Below are positions 17,797 to 27,474 of a stretch of DNA of 64,000 nucleotides, one piece after another (position 1 is the first letter of the stretch; each line of letters starts with the position of its first letter). Source of the stretch: Alistipes sp. ZOR0009 (lineage in GTDB: Bacteria; Bacteroidota; Bacteroidia; Bacteroidales; ZOR0009); assembly GCF_000798815.1 (NCBI RefSeq), contig NZ_JTLD01000020.1:46192-110191 (forward strand), read 5' to 3'. A program made the translations under genes and the position numbers. The notes under the pieces are model-generated. The model did not search any database, was not told the DNA's origin, and saw only the letters and a list, made by a program, of their open reading frames with translations.

Positions 17797-18609
17797 ATGA
17801 GTAATATAATGAACCAACCAATTGGCATGTTTGATTCGGGGGTTGGAGGTCTATCTGTTTGGAGAGAGGTCGCCAGCCTTCTTCCTAGGGAGGAGTTGAT
17901 TTATTTTTCAGATAACGCGCACTGCCCTTATGGTCCAAAATCTGTAGAGGAGGTCATTCTTCTATCAGAAAAGATTGTCGAATACTTTATATCCAAAGAT
18001 GTGAAGATGGTTGTCGTTGCCTGCAATACGGCAACTGCTGCTGCTATTGATCATCTTCGAAATAAGTATAGCATTCCATTTGTAGGCATGGAACCAGCTG
18101 TAAAGCCAGCAGCGCTGCATACAAAAACAGGGGCTGTTGGGATATTAGCAACAGCAGGAACCTTAGGTGGACGGTTATTCAACATGACAAAGCAGCGCTA
18201 TGCTTCTAATGTGAAAGTCGTAATGGAAGTTGGCACAGGTTTGGTGGAGCTGGTAGAAAATGGAGAGCAGTATGGCGAAAAGGCAAAAGAGCTGCTCCAA
18301 AAGTATGTAAAACCGATGCTACTACGTAAGGTAGATCATATTGTGCTTGGTTGCACCCATTATCCTTTTTTTAGACCTCTAATAGATGAAATAGCAGGGA
18401 CAAATGTGACTATCGTTGACCCAGCACCTGCTGTGGCTAGAAGGGTGAAGGATATTTTGGAGGAACAGGGCCTGCTATCAAAGGCGATGGACGCTCCAAA
18501 ATATCATTTTTTCGCAAGTGGCAGCACTGATACGCTTAAGGAGTTGCTGGTGAAGGTTCTTAAGGTTGATATAGAACTGGTTGATGTTGTTGCGAATGTG
18601 TCGTTGTAG
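17797..18609 (+). CDS. murI: glutamate racemase
   Basis: About 270 residues, a racemase supplying D-glutamate for peptidoglycan. The two catalytic Cys are in VACNTATAAA and GCTHYPFF, and the N-terminal MFDSGVGGLSV is diagnostic. ATG 17797 is chosen because the sequence just upstream is a terminator hairpin; ATG 17812 (MNQPIGMFDSG) is an equally possible start. It is the last gene of the conserved envelope run and its stop abuts the end of the convergent carbonic-anhydrase-like gene. Confidence 0.95.
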   Translation: MSNIMNQPIGMFDSGVGGLSVWREVASLLPREELIYFSDNAHCPYGPKSVEEVILLSEKIVEYFISKDVKMVVVACNTATAAAIDHLRNKYSIPFVGMEPAVKPAALHTKTGAVGILATAGTLGGRLFNMTKQRYASNVKVVMEVGTGLVELVENGEQYGEKAKELLQKYVKPMLLRKVDHIVLGCTHYPFFRPLIDEIAGTNVTIVDPAPAVARRVKDILEEQGLLSKAMDAPKYHFFASGSTDTLKELLVKVLKVDIELVDVVANVSL

Positions 18610-19131
18610 CTATTCCTCTTCTTTGTACCAGCTGGAGTACATTAAATAGTTGTTCGCTATTTTGTTTATCATTTCCTTTGTTTGCTCAGGATCTACCTTC
18701 TTTACGAATTTGGCTGGAACACCAGCGTAAATGCTGCCTGGCTCTACAATCGTATTGCTAAGAACAAGCGCGTTGGCTGCAATAATGCTGTTCTCTCCGA
18801 TAACGGCCCCATCTAAAATGGTAGAACCCATTCCTACAAGCACGTTGTCTTTTACGGTAGCTCCGTGTATGGTAACGTTGTGTCCAATAGAGACGTTGTC
18901 ACCAATAGTAATCGTAGATTTTTCGTAGAGGCAATGAAGCACCGAGCCATCTTGGATATTTACCTTATTTCCAATGGTGATGGTGTTAACATCTCCACGA
19001 AGAACTGCGTTGAACCAAATGCTACAGTCATTACCCATAATAACCTCTCCAACAATAGTTGCATTCTCTGCAATAAAGCAGTTCTCTCCAATGATAGGCG
19101 CAAAGCCTCGTACGGGTCTTATGTAAGGCAT
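18610..19131 (-). CDS. gamma-carbonic anhydrase family hexapeptide-repeat protein
   Basis: About 173 residues forming a left-handed beta helix of the YrdA/PaaY/CaiE type. Three His residues in the expected places (VLHCLY, IGHNVTIHGAT) could bind the trimer-interface metal, so carbonic anhydrase-like chemistry is possible, although most such proteins are not characterised. ATG 19131 (MPYIRPVRGFAPIIGENCFI) is chosen as start since it gives the standard N-terminus; an upstream in-frame ATG adds 23 residues without family support. Convergent with murI, with no spacer. Confidence 0.88.
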   Translation of the reverse strand: MPYIRPVRGFAPIIGENCFIAENATIVGEVIMGNDCSIWFNAVLRGDVNTITIGNKVNIQDGSVLHCLYEKSTITIGDNVSIGHNVTIHGATVKDNVLVGMGSTILDGAVIGENSIIAANALVLSNTIVEPGSIYAGVPAKFVKKVDPEQTKEMINKIANNYLMYSSWYKEEE

Positions 19132-19485
19132 CTCTTTATCTTTTTTAGTGAAATACAAATGTAATAGAGCGCGGGTGGTTGTTAAAATATTGTACATCAT
19201 ATTTTATGTTTTATTGCATTTCTTTTGCAGTTAACAATAATATAGATAATTGGGGGCTTATCTATTAAGGAGTAAGTTTTTGGATGGTAAAACTTACAAT
19301 ATGTAAGTGGTATTGGGCGATCTGGTTTTTATTGTAATATATTTTGGTTTGTATGATAAAAAAGTGAAATAAAATGAGGCCAGTATAACAAAATAACTAA
19401 TTTTGCCATTGATAAAATTTACATCAAACAGTCTACTGACCTAGACATGCTGCTTTGCAGCAATGCTGACCAAAATGAGATTATT
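19132..19485. other. gene-free upstream region of the oxidoreductase operon
   Basis: An AT-rich 354-base region between divergent genes. It contains TAATTTTG at 19398-19405, which fits TAnnTTTG and lies 80 bases before the korA start, giving a plausible promoter for the korAB operon. I see no gene or stable hairpin here. Confidence 0.45.
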
Positions 19486-21336
19486 ATGGATGCAAAGGAA
19501 AAATGCGTAGAGCTAGAAGACGTGGTAATACGATTTTCGGGTGACTCGGGTGATGGAATGCAGCTTACAGGTACGCTGTTTTCAGACACTTCGGCACTTC
19601 TTGGAAATGGCGTATTAACCTTCCCTGACTTCCCATCTGAAATTCGAGCACCACAAGGAACTGTGGCTGGTGTTTCTGGTTTTCAAGTGCATATTGGAAG
19701 CCATCAAGTTGCAACACCCGGCGATTTTTGTGACGTGCTAGTTGCCATGAACCCTGCGGCTCTAAAGGCAAATGCCAAATGGACAAAAAAAGGGGGAACA
19801 ATTATTCTAGATGTTGATGCTTTTAGCGAAAAAGGAATTCAACGTGCTGGTTTCACAACCAACGATCCTGTTGCTGAACTTAAGCTTGATGACTATACAG
19901 TTGTTTTTGCTCCAATCACATCGCTAACCAAGGAAGCCTTAAAAGATTCTGGACTTGACAATAAGAGCATTATTCGAAGCAAAAATATGTTTGCTTTGGG
20001 TATTTGCTACTGCATGTTTAGCCGTCCTCTTAACTTTACCGAAAGCTACTATGAGGTTAAGTTCAAGAAAAAGCCTCAAATTATTGAAGCCAATAAAACG
20101 GTTCTTAAGGCTGGTTACGACTATGCTGCCAATACTCATGCAATTCCAAGTACCTACAAGGTGGCTTCTGCTGAACTTGAAAAAGGTACCTATCGTAATA
20201 TAAACGGAAATACAGCTACCGCTTGGGGGCTTATTGCTGCTGCCGAAAAATCGGGACGCGAGCTATTCTGCGGATCGTACCCAATTACTCCAGCAACAGA
20301 TATTTTGCAAGAACTTGCAAAGCGTAAGGACTTAGGCGTTAAGACGCTTCAAGCCGAAGATGAAATTGCTGGTATTTGTACTTCAATAGGAGCTGCATTT
20401 GCGGGCGATTTTGCTGTTACTACCACATCTGGTCCTGGTTTGTCGTTAAAGTCAGAGGCTTTGGGACTTGCTGTAATGACAGAACTTCCAATGGTGATTG
20501 TTGATGTACAGCGTGGTGGTCCTTCTACTGGTCTTCCTACAAAAACAGAGCAATCAGACTTAATGCAAGCTCTTTGGGGGCGTAATGGTGAGGCTCCTAT
20601 GGTAGTTGTTGCTGCTAGCACACCTTCAAACTGCTTCCACTACGCATTTAATGCAAGTAAGATTGCGTTAGAGCACATGACTCCTGTTATGCTGCTTACT
20701 GATGGATTTATAGCAAATGGCTCGCAGCCATGGCGTATTCCAAGCATGAAGGATTATCCTGCAATTAATCCTCCAATTGTACCTGCTGGCGACACCGATT
20801 ATCTACCCTATAAAAGGGATGCCGAAAAGTTAGCTCGTCGTTGGGCTATTCCTGGAACTCCTGGTCTTGAGCACCGTATTGGTGGTTTGGAAAAAGATTA
20901 CGTAAAGGGAACCGTATCTCACGATCCAATTAACCACCAGAAGATGGTTGATGTTCGTGCTGAAAAGGTTGCTCGTGTCGCTAACTTTATTCCAGAACAG
21001 GAAGTATATGGAGATAGTGAAGGTGATGTTTTAGTAATTGGCTGGGGAGGAACATACGGTCACCTTCTTTCTGCAGTTAAAGAACTTCGCAAGCAGGGTA
21101 AAAAAGTTAGCTTAGCACACTTCCACTATATCAATCCGCTACCAAAAAATACTAGAGAGCTATTTGCTCGCTACAAGAAATTGGTTGTTTGCGAACTTAA
21201 TATGGGTCAGTTTGCCAACCACCTAAGAATGAATTTCCAAGAGTTTGAATACAATCAATTCAACAAGTGTCAAGGATTGCCATTCACCGTGTCGGAGTTG
21301 GTTAATAAAGTAAACGAAGTATTGGAGGGTAAGTAG
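19486..21336 (+). CDS. korA: 2-oxoacid:ferredoxin oxidoreductase, fused gamma-alpha subunit (KorA-type)
   Basis: About 616 residues. An N-terminal gamma domain (FSGDSGDGMQLTG, residues 1-190) is fused to the alpha pyrimidine-binding domain (LFCGSYPITPATDILQEL, then TTTSGPGLSLKSEALGLAVM). With KorB it oxidises a 2-oxoacid, most likely 2-oxoglutarate, to an acyl-CoA while reducing ferredoxin, or runs in reverse. The fused gamma-alpha layout with a separate beta is typical of the 2-oxoglutarate enzymes of Bacteroidota; substrate preference is inferred. ATG 19486 is chosen because it precedes the first conserved strand closely. The stop is 2 bases before korB. The enzyme is oxygen-sensitive in most organisms, which points to anaerobic life. 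Confidence 0.93.
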   Translation: MDAKEKCVELEDVVIRFSGDSGDGMQLTGTLFSDTSALLGNGVLTFPDFPSEIRAPQGTVAGVSGFQVHIGSHQVATPGDFCDVLVAMNPAALKANAKWTKKGGTIILDVDAFSEKGIQRAGFTTNDPVAELKLDDYTVVFAPITSLTKEALKDSGLDNKSIIRSKNMFALGICYCMFSRPLNFTESYYEVKFKKKPQIIEANKTVLKAGYDYAANTHAIPSTYKVASAELEKGTYRNINGNTATAWGLIAAAEKSGRELFCGSYPITPATDILQELAKRKDLGVKTLQAEDEIAGICTSIGAAFAGDFAVTTTSGPGLSLKSEALGLAVMTELPMVIVDVQRGGPSTGLPTKTEQSDLMQALWGRNGEAPMVVVAASTPSNCFHYAFNASKIALEHMTPVMLLTDGFIANGSQPWRIPSMKDYPAINPPIVPAGDTDYLPYKRDAEKLARRWAIPGTPGLEHRIGGLEKDYVKGTVSHDPINHQKMVDVRAEKVARVANFIPEQEVYGDSEGDVLVIGWGGTYGHLLSAVKELRKQGKKVSLAHFHYINPLPKNTRELFARYKKLVVCELNMGQFANHLRMNFQEFEYNQFNKCQGLPFTVSELVNKVNEVLEGK

Positions 21337-21338
21337 TC

Positions 21339-22376
21339 ATGTCAGAAGTTTGTGTAAAATATACCGCTCAAGATTTTAAGAGCGACCAAGAAGTTAGATG
21401 GTGCCCAGGTTGTGGCGACCACGCTATTCTTAATGCTGTTCAAAAGGCATTGCCAGAGGTGGCAGAGGCTTTAAACTATACCAAAGAACGTTTTACATTC
21501 GTTTCTGGTATTGGTTGCTCTTCTCGCTTCCCTTACTATATGCAAACCTACGGTTTTCATGGTATTCACGGCCGTGCCGCTGCAATTGCTACAGGAGTGA
21601 AGGTTGCAAATCCTAAGCTTTCTGTTTGGCAAATTACAGGTGATGGTGATGCCCTTGCAATCGGAGGTAACCACTTCATCCATGCAGTACGTCGTAATAT
21701 CGACATTAACATTCTGCTTTTTAATAACGAGATTTACGGTCTTACAAAGGGACAGTACTCGCCAACTTCGAAGTTGGGTATTGTTACCAAAACTTCTCCT
21801 TTCGGAACAGTGGAGCATCCATTTCTTCCAGGTGAGCTAGTTCTTGGTGCTCGTGGTACCTTCTTTGCTCGTTCGTTGGATGTTGAAGTGGCCTTGACTA
21901 AGGATTGTATGGTTTCTGCAGCAAAGCACGATGGTACTTCTGTTGTTGAAATCCTTCAGAACTGCGTTATTTTCAACGATGGAACGCATGCTTCATTCAT
22001 GGATCGTGAGGTACGTGAGGACAGAACAATCGTTCTTCGTCATGGTGAACCGATGATCTTTGGAAAGAACAAGGATAAGGGGTTAGTTCTTGATGTTGAG
22101 AATATGACTCTAAAGGTGGTTAATCTTGGAGAAAACGGCGTGACTGAAAAGGATCTTTTGGTTCACAATGCTCACAATCCAAATCCAGGTATCCACATGA
22201 TGCTTGTTAATATGAAGTCTCCAAACTTCCCTGTTGCGCTAGGTGTTATTCGTGCAGTTAAGGATTCAACTTACGACGATAACGTTCGCGATCAGGTGTT
22301 GGAAGTTATGAAGAATGCAAAGATTCACAGCGTTGATGAGCTTCTTCGTAGTGGAGATACTTGGGAAGTAGAATAG
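21339..22376 (+). CDS. korB: 2-oxoacid:ferredoxin oxidoreductase beta subunit (KorB-type)
   Basis: A 345-residue thiamine-diphosphate-binding subunit. WCPGCGDHAILNA near the N-terminus provides the first two Fe-S Cys, GIGCSSRFPYY the next, and GDGDALAIGGNHFIHAVRRN with NNEIYGLTKGQ forms the ThDP/Mg site. It forms the catalytic complex with the gamma-alpha subunit encoded 2 bases upstream. Length matches the longer KorB type. It ends at a strong hairpin. Confidence 0.94.
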   Translation: MSEVCVKYTAQDFKSDQEVRWCPGCGDHAILNAVQKALPEVAEALNYTKERFTFVSGIGCSSRFPYYMQTYGFHGIHGRAAAIATGVKVANPKLSVWQITGDGDALAIGGNHFIHAVRRNIDINILLFNNEIYGLTKGQYSPTSKLGIVTKTSPFGTVEHPFLPGELVLGARGTFFARSLDVEVALTKDCMVSAAKHDGTSVVEILQNCVIFNDGTHASFMDREVREDRTIVLRHGEPMIFGKNKDKGLVLDVENMTLKVVNLGENGVTEKDLLVHNAHNPNPGIHMMLVNMKSPNFPVALGVIRAVKDSTYDDNVRDQVLEVMKNAKIHSVDELLRSGDTWEVE

Positions 22377-22402
22377 TTACTACCTACAGATATATAAAAA
22401 AA

Positions 22403-22417
22403 GCGGGATCTTCCCGC
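22403..22417. terminator. bidirectional terminator between korB and DUF58 gene
   Basis: Arms gcggga (22403-22408) and tcccgc (22412-22417), flanked by A and T runs on both sides so that it can terminate both convergent transcripts. Confidence 0.8.
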
Positions 22418-22423
22418 TTTTTT

Positions 22424-23755
22424 TTATACTAAGCTATCGGCTTTAATTTCCAGATATTTGCTAATAACGGCAGGCGTAATGCCTTGAGGTGGTGCAAGCA
22501 CCGATAAAATTCCGTTTCTTCGTAGTATCGAGGTTATCTCCCTTTTCTCGTACCGATATTTTTCGGCAATAGTCTTTGTGTAGAACTCCTCTACGTTTTG
22601 GGCCGGAGTGCCTAAAAGGTTGCCTATCTCCGTATTCTCAAACATAACCACCACCAGCAAATGCTGCTTGGCAATTAACTTTAAATAGGGGAGCACACTT
22701 TTCATGCTATTCACCGATTCAAAATTGGTGTACAGCATAATGAGGCTTCGTTGCGGCATTCTGCGTTTTACGTTGACGTAGAGTAGCTCAAAATCTGAGG
22801 TTAGCCACGATGACTTTGCCTGGTATAGGCTTTCCATTAAAAGGTGGATATGGCTTCGCTTCTTCTCGGGATACACAAAAGTATCCACATCCTTATTAAA
22901 GGTAACCAATCCGCATTTATCATCCTTAAGGGTGGCAATGTTGGAGAAGGCCAGCGTAGAATTTATGGCATACTCAAGCAGGGTTAGCCCATTAAAAGGG
23001 AAAAACATAAGCCTACTCTTATCGATAATGCTGTAAACATGCTGAGATTTTTCCTCTAGGTATTTGTTAACCATAAGGCTACCCTTACGTGCGGTGGCGT
23101 TCCAGTTTATAGTTCGATAGTCATCTCCCTCAATGTACTCCTTTATCATGTCGAACTCAGTATGCTTGCCAACGCTACGTAGCTTGTTAATACCGATATC
23201 CGAGAGCCTGTTATTTACAGCCATTAGCTCGTACTTGCGCATTTGGATGAATGAGGGATACACCTTTACATCGGCCTCCTCGTTATACCGAACTCTACGC
23301 TCAACAAGGTTAATTGCGGTGGTAATATAGGCGTTAATCTTTCCAAAGGAGTAAACCCCTCTTTCGGTTGGGGTTAGCTCGTAGTCGAAGTCAATATTTT
23401 GGTTTGGCTTGATCGAAAATGAAAGATGAAAATTGCGGTATTGTAGCTGCACTGGAATTTCATCGATAAGCGAAACCGTAACAGGGAACGGGTAGCGGCT
23501 CGATGCGCTTAGCGTAATAGTGTTGGCATCGCCGTTCGAGAGCCTAAGCGGTACCTTACGGGTTACGCTGAGCGAGGAGCCTTTGGCAAAGAGTACCACT
23601 ATTTCGGCCAACGTTAGCGCTGCAAGGCAGTACACCATCCATGTGCCAATGGGGTATATCCATTTAATGAAGAAGCTTACCAGAAAAAGAATGCTAGCTA
23701 TACCTAGCAGGTATAGCAGCCTTTTTGTGGGGAATACTGGTATTTTCAATTTCAT
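22424..23755 (-). CDS. DUF58-domain membrane protein
   Basis: A 443-residue protein with two N-terminal transmembrane helices (about residues 13-30 and 36-53), a beta-rich middle, and the DUF58 signature around residue 220 (TINWNATARKGSLMVNKY). The rest resembles a vWA-like Rossmann fold, with the adjacent segment YSIIDKSRLM giving a weak DxS form of the metal site. DUF58 proteins partner MoxR AAA+ ATPases, here encoded 38 bases upstream. The complex is thought to act as a membrane-linked chaperone or in envelope stress in other bacteria. The role here is inference. Confidence 0.88.
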   Translation of the reverse strand: MKLKIPVFPTKRLLYLLGIASILFLVSFFIKWIYPIGTWMVYCLAALTLAEIVVLFAKGSSLSVTRKVPLRLSNGDANTITLSASSRYPFPVTVSLIDEIPVQLQYRNFHLSFSIKPNQNIDFDYELTPTERGVYSFGKINAYITTAINLVERRVRYNEEADVKVYPSFIQMRKYELMAVNNRLSDIGINKLRSVGKHTEFDMIKEYIEGDDYRTINWNATARKGSLMVNKYLEEKSQHVYSIIDKSRLMFFPFNGLTLLEYAINSTLAFSNIATLKDDKCGLVTFNKDVDTFVYPEKKRSHIHLLMESLYQAKSSWLTSDFELLYVNVKRRMPQRSLIMLYTNFESVNSMKSVLPYLKLIAKQHLLVVVMFENTEIGNLLGTPAQNVEEFYTKTIAEKYRYEKREITSILRRNGILSVLAPPQGITPAVISKYLEIKADSLV

Positions 23756-23793
23756 GCTATGATTTTATTTCAAAGCGGTGCGAATGCTTCTTT

Positions 23794-24759
23794 TTAACGT
23801 GGTACCTCTACTGAGCTAACAATTTGACGGATCATCTCCTCCTGGGTGACTCCCTCTAGCTCTTTGTCGGGCGAAAGAATTATTCTATGCGCTAAAACGG
23901 GTTCGGCGATGAATTTAATATCGTCGGGGGTAATAAAGTCGCGGCCCTGAACAGCGGCAAACGCTTTTGCGGCATGCATTAGCGCTACCGATGCACGAGG
24001 CGAAGCCCCAAGATATATACCTGCCGATTGCCTTGTTTTTTGGGTGATGCTGACTATGTACTTAAGGAGCTCAGGAGCAACCACTATTTGCTGTGCCAGC
24101 GCCTGCAATCTATGCAGCATGCTGTGAGAAATTACGGGTTCGATACGATCTACCGATATGGGGGTAGCGCTATTCGATAGCTCCAAAATCTCAATTTCTT
24201 CCTGCTCCGAGGGGTAATCGACCTTTATCTTAAGTAGAAAGCGATCGAGCTGCGCTTCGGGAAGGCGGTAGGTTCCTTCGTGCTCTACCGGATTTTGTGT
24301 GGCAATGACCAAAAAGGGAGCCTCGAGCTTGTGCGAGCTGCCGTCAACGGTTATTTGGCGCTCCTCCATCACTTCAAATAGCGCCGATTGTGTCTTCGCC
24401 GGAGAGCGGTTAATTTCATCAATAAGTGCGATGTTGGTGAAAATTGGTCCTTTTTTGAACTGAAACTCTCCCTTATTGGGCATAAATACAGAGGTGCCAA
24501 TAATATCGCTAGGCATTAAATCTGGCGTAAACTGGATACGCGAAAACTTTACATCCACCGACTTAGCAACGAGCTTTGCCGCCAGTGTTTTGGCAATACC
24601 CGGCACACCTTCGAGCAGAATATGCCCGTTGGCGAGCAGCGCGGTGAGTATCAGCTCCACCATTTTATCTTGTCCAACGAGGCACTTGGCAATCTCTTTT
24701 TTTACTGATTCGATGGCTACCGATAGCTCGGATAGCTCTGCGTTAGCTTGTTGTTCCAT
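23794..24759 (-). CDS. MoxR-family AAA+ ATPase
   Basis: A 321-residue AAA+ protein. Walker A is GVPGIAKT at about residues 54-61, Walker B is ALIDEINRSP, sensor 1 is in VIATQNPVEHEGTY, and the arginine-finger region LPEAQLDRFLLK follows. The C-terminal lid begins near residue 220. MoxR ATPases work as chaperones for vWA/DUF58 partners. It is placed between DUF4350 (upstream, 4-base gap) and DUF58 (downstream), in the order conserved across Bacteroidota. Confidence 0.93.
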   Translation of the reverse strand: MEQQANAELSELSVAIESVKKEIAKCLVGQDKMVELILTALLANGHILLEGVPGIAKTLAAKLVAKSVDVKFSRIQFTPDLMPSDIIGTSVFMPNKGEFQFKKGPIFTNIALIDEINRSPAKTQSALFEVMEERQITVDGSSHKLEAPFLVIATQNPVEHEGTYRLPEAQLDRFLLKIKVDYPSEQEEIEILELSNSATPISVDRIEPVISHSMLHRLQALAQQIVVAPELLKYIVSITQKTRQSAGIYLGASPRASVALMHAAKAFAAVQGRDFITPDDIKFIAEPVLAHRIILSPDKELEGVTQEEMIRQIVSSVEVPR

Positions 24760-24763
24760 TATG

Positions 24764-25942
24764 CTATACTTTTTTTTGAATCTTACTCATAATTTTATCC
24801 AGCTCAAGCAGCGTTTTATCGGCTACCTGATATTGGCTGTTGATTAGCGCTATCAGCGCATAAAGCTCATCGATGCTTTCTACTGGGCACGACAGAATTT
24901 CGGACAGCAGGTTGCGCCTAGCCTCATCGGCAACTGCGGTAAAGCGATGGCCTGTGCTGCTGTATATTCTATCAAAAAAATAGGTGATTTTTTTGGTGGC
25001 GATATCCTTATTATTCCTTTCGAAGAAGTAGAGGCGGCTTATCGTTTTGATGAAATCGAGCGATATGTTACGAGGTGCTTTAATTATCGGAATTGCTCGC
25101 TGCCTGCGTCGGCCAAAGGCAAATACGTAGATGATGCCGATTGCTAGCAGCAGGTAGTAGCTTGCTCGTAGGCTCGGGTTGGCAACAATGTAGATTAGGG
25201 AAGAGTCGTTGTGTGGTACCATCGACTTATAATGCTCGTCCCAAATAATGCTATTTGACTTTTTTAGGTAGCTGAATAGCGTAGATATGTAGGCGTTATT
25301 TCCATACAGCAGGTTAAAGTTGCTGATGGCAACCGGATCGGTGTGCAGGTAGAGCATACCTTTGCCTCTTGGTATGGCAATAAAATTTGGGCGATGGTTG
25401 CTATCGTACCCCAGCACCTCATATTTGCAGCCTGTAGGTAGCTTAAAGTAAATGTCGTTTCCCCGTTTTACATTGTTGAACTTGGTAAGCTTCCCGTTTA
25501 CCTTTAGCAGCAGCGATCGGGTTTGTACCGTATCCTTTAGGTATTCGGCCTTATACTCAATATTGAGCGTATCGGTAAGCTCGTCAGGAAACCCCTCCGA
25601 TAGGAGCATGGCCTGATTGCCTCGCTCTACAAACTCCAGTACCGATTCTACGTCGGTTTTGGATAGGCGAAGGTATATGTCGCCTAGAATAAGCGAATGG
25701 TTTACGGTAGTGTTCTTGTTTACAATGTACAATGCTTTTTGCGACACCTCTGGCCTTTTATCAAAGATGTCTGAAAGGCGCTCTAACGTTGCTTTTGCTC
25801 CGTAAGGTTGTGCGTCGGTTTTGGAGATGGTCGGAATCCATTCAACCTCTGCAGGGGTTAGGTAATCGAATATCGCTACTATCCCAAGAAAAAGGAATAC
25901 CCCAATGGCTATTTTTATAGATTTCTTATTCAACGCTAGCAC
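24764..25942 (-). CDS. DUF4350-domain membrane protein
   Basis: A 392-residue protein with one N-terminal membrane helix (residues 10-27), a periplasmic domain carrying the DUF4350 pattern (PYGAKATLERLSDIFDKRPEVS near residues 45-70), a second membrane helix near 260-277 (SYYLLLAIGIIYVFAFGRRRQR), and a cytosolic helical tail of about 110 residues. No catalytic residue is evident. It overlaps the DUF4129 gene by 17 bases and is followed after 4 bases by moxR, so translation is coupled. Confidence 0.85.
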   Translation of the reverse strand: MLALNKKSIKIAIGVFLFLGIVAIFDYLTPAEVEWIPTISKTDAQPYGAKATLERLSDIFDKRPEVSQKALYIVNKNTTVNHSLILGDIYLRLSKTDVESVLEFVERGNQAMLLSEGFPDELTDTLNIEYKAEYLKDTVQTRSLLLKVNGKLTKFNNVKRGNDIYFKLPTGCKYEVLGYDSNHRPNFIAIPRGKGMLYLHTDPVAISNFNLLYGNNAYISTLFSYLKKSNSIIWDEHYKSMVPHNDSSLIYIVANPSLRASYYLLLAIGIIYVFAFGRRRQRAIPIIKAPRNISLDFIKTISRLYFFERNNKDIATKKITYFFDRIYSSTGHRFTAVADEARRNLLSEILSCPVESIDELYALIALINSQYQVADKTLLELDKIMSKIQKKV

Positions 25943-26621
25943 TATTTATTGGTGAGTTAACAGCGGTTTTAACATCTTCGAGCATCGCTAGCGATGCCTC
26001 CTTATGTCCGTAAACTACGCTCTCCTGTACCAGCATTAGCGAGCGAAATATTCTTTTTGGTTCGCTCTCCTTAATTTCATATAGGTAGTCGAAGTTAGTT
26101 TTGTTCTTATCGTAGCGAATTTGCTTACTGCAATCCAGCTGGTAAAGGTACTTGATAAAGTAGTAGCGGATGGCCTCGGCATAGTTTTGGTTGCCTTCGG
26201 CTTTGGCAATTATAGCGTCGAAGTTAACCTCGTTTAGATTTTCGAATACCGGGATTTCGGTGGAGGAGGTATTAGCTCTGCCGCTAAATGTATTGGTCTT
26301 GTTCATTCTATAAAGCAGCAGTATGGCAATCAGAATAATGGTAGCTACCACCACCATACGAATAATGGTAATCTCTTTTTTAGAGCTGAATATGAAGCTG
26401 AGGAATTCTACAACCTTCATCCATATACGCTGCCAAATGGTGGGGGCATACCCCTTTTGCTTTAAATTGTAGTCGTACTCCTTTTGCGTTTTTTGTTGCT
26501 CTACCTTTGTTTGGTCGAAGCTGCGTACCGCAATACTCTCCTCGGCCTTTGCCTGTGGGAGGCAAAAGCTAAGGAAAAGTATAAAAAGGAAGCTTACTAT
26601 TTTGATCTTAGATAGATTCAT
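25926..26621 (-). CDS. DUF4129-domain membrane protein
   Basis: A 231-residue protein with a signal peptide (ending near AKAEE), a periplasmic segment, one transmembrane helix (about residues 84-103), and a C-terminal cytosolic helical domain with the DUF4129 pattern NYAEAIRYYFIKYLYQLD. DUF4129 domains occur with transglutaminase-like or MoxR/DUF58 modules. It overlaps both neighbours (17 bases with DUF4350, 14 with the upstream membrane protein gene), which marks a tightly packed operon. Confidence 0.85.
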   Translation of the reverse strand: MNLSKIKIVSFLFILFLSFCLPQAKAEESIAVRSFDQTKVEQQKTQKEYDYNLKQKGYAPTIWQRIWMKVVEFLSFIFSSKKEITIIRMVVVATIILIAILLLYRMNKTNTFSGRANTSSTEIPVFENLNEVNFDAIIAKAEGNQNYAEAIRYYFIKYLYQLDCSKQIRYDKNKTNFDYLYEIKESEPKRIFRSLMLVQESVVYGHKEASLAMLEDVKTAVNSPINSASVE

Positions 26622-27471
26622 TTTGCGAGCTGGTAACCTTATTAATGAGCTGCTCTAGCTCTGGGTCGTATTTTTTCTTTACTAGCGAACAGAATAGGAA
26701 CTGCGAGGCAATTACAACAACCATCATCATTGCTCCTTTTACAACTGTAAGGAGTCCGGTGGCAACCACCATAACCATTCTTAATCCGCCTAAGTCGCCT
26801 CCGTTTTGGTAAGCCGTTGCCGCTTTAATTATCCCAACAATCATAAAAGGGACATAGAAAATAGATGAGGCAATGGAGATCATTATGTAAAAAACGAGAA
26901 TAAAGCCAAATGAAAACCACCAGTTGTCGGTTACCACATCTACGCTACGCTTAAAGCTGCCTCCAAAGGTGGTATCTTCCGTAAAGTAGGCGTAGGCTGC
27001 AAAGTAAAGCAGTATGCTAAGGTAGATACCTGGAATAACAAGGATGATAAGACCGATAAAGGTTGCAATTACGTATACAATGTTGATAGCTAAAAGCAGC
27101 AGCCACTTGCTTTTGGCAATGTTAAGAACATCGCTTGTGGTGAAGTTATTTGCGCCCATTTTGATGTAGGCAGCCAAGTAGGAGTAGCTTATTAGCGAAA
27201 AAATAAAGTAGATAAGCAACGATGTGAAAGCCGATAGCATTGTAGAAAGAATGTAGTTGGTTCCTAGTGTGCTTTGAGGTTCTCCTATCATTACATCGAA
27301 CTGCATGTAGGTTGCATAGCTTACAATAATGGTTGCTACAAACGCTACTGGTAGCGCATAGATAAGCAACATCTTCCCAAAAGGCTTAAATTCTTGCCTA
27401 AGAAACTCAAAGGTCGCGTTGAAAAGCCCTCCAAAATCGCGAACTTGGTTAAAAGAAATTGGTTCTCTCAT
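26608..27471 (-). CDS. multi-pass membrane protein of the MoxR/DUF58 cluster
   Basis: A 287-residue protein with about six hydrophobic helices (around residues 34-53, 80-105, 120-160, 170-200, 235-262) and short charged ends. The long Gly/Val/Ile-rich helices and the cytosolic N-terminus resemble the membrane domain seen in GlpQ-type and DUF975-type proteins, but I cannot assign it firmly. Position between spoIIM (3-base gap) and DUF4129 (overlap) suggests it is part of the same membrane complex. Confidence 0.78.
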   Translation of the reverse strand: MREPISFNQVRDFGGLFNATFEFLRQEFKPFGKMLLIYALPVAFVATIIVSYATYMQFDVMIGEPQSTLGTNYILSTMLSAFTSLLIYFIFSLISYSYLAAYIKMGANNFTTSDVLNIAKSKWLLLLAINIVYVIATFIGLIILVIPGIYLSILLYFAAYAYFTEDTTFGGSFKRSVDVVTDNWWFSFGFILVFYIMISIASSIFYVPFMIVGIIKAATAYQNGGDLGGLRMVMVVATGLLTVVKGAMMMVVVIASQFLFCSLVKKKYDPELEQLINKVTSSQNESI

Positions 27472-27474
27472 ATT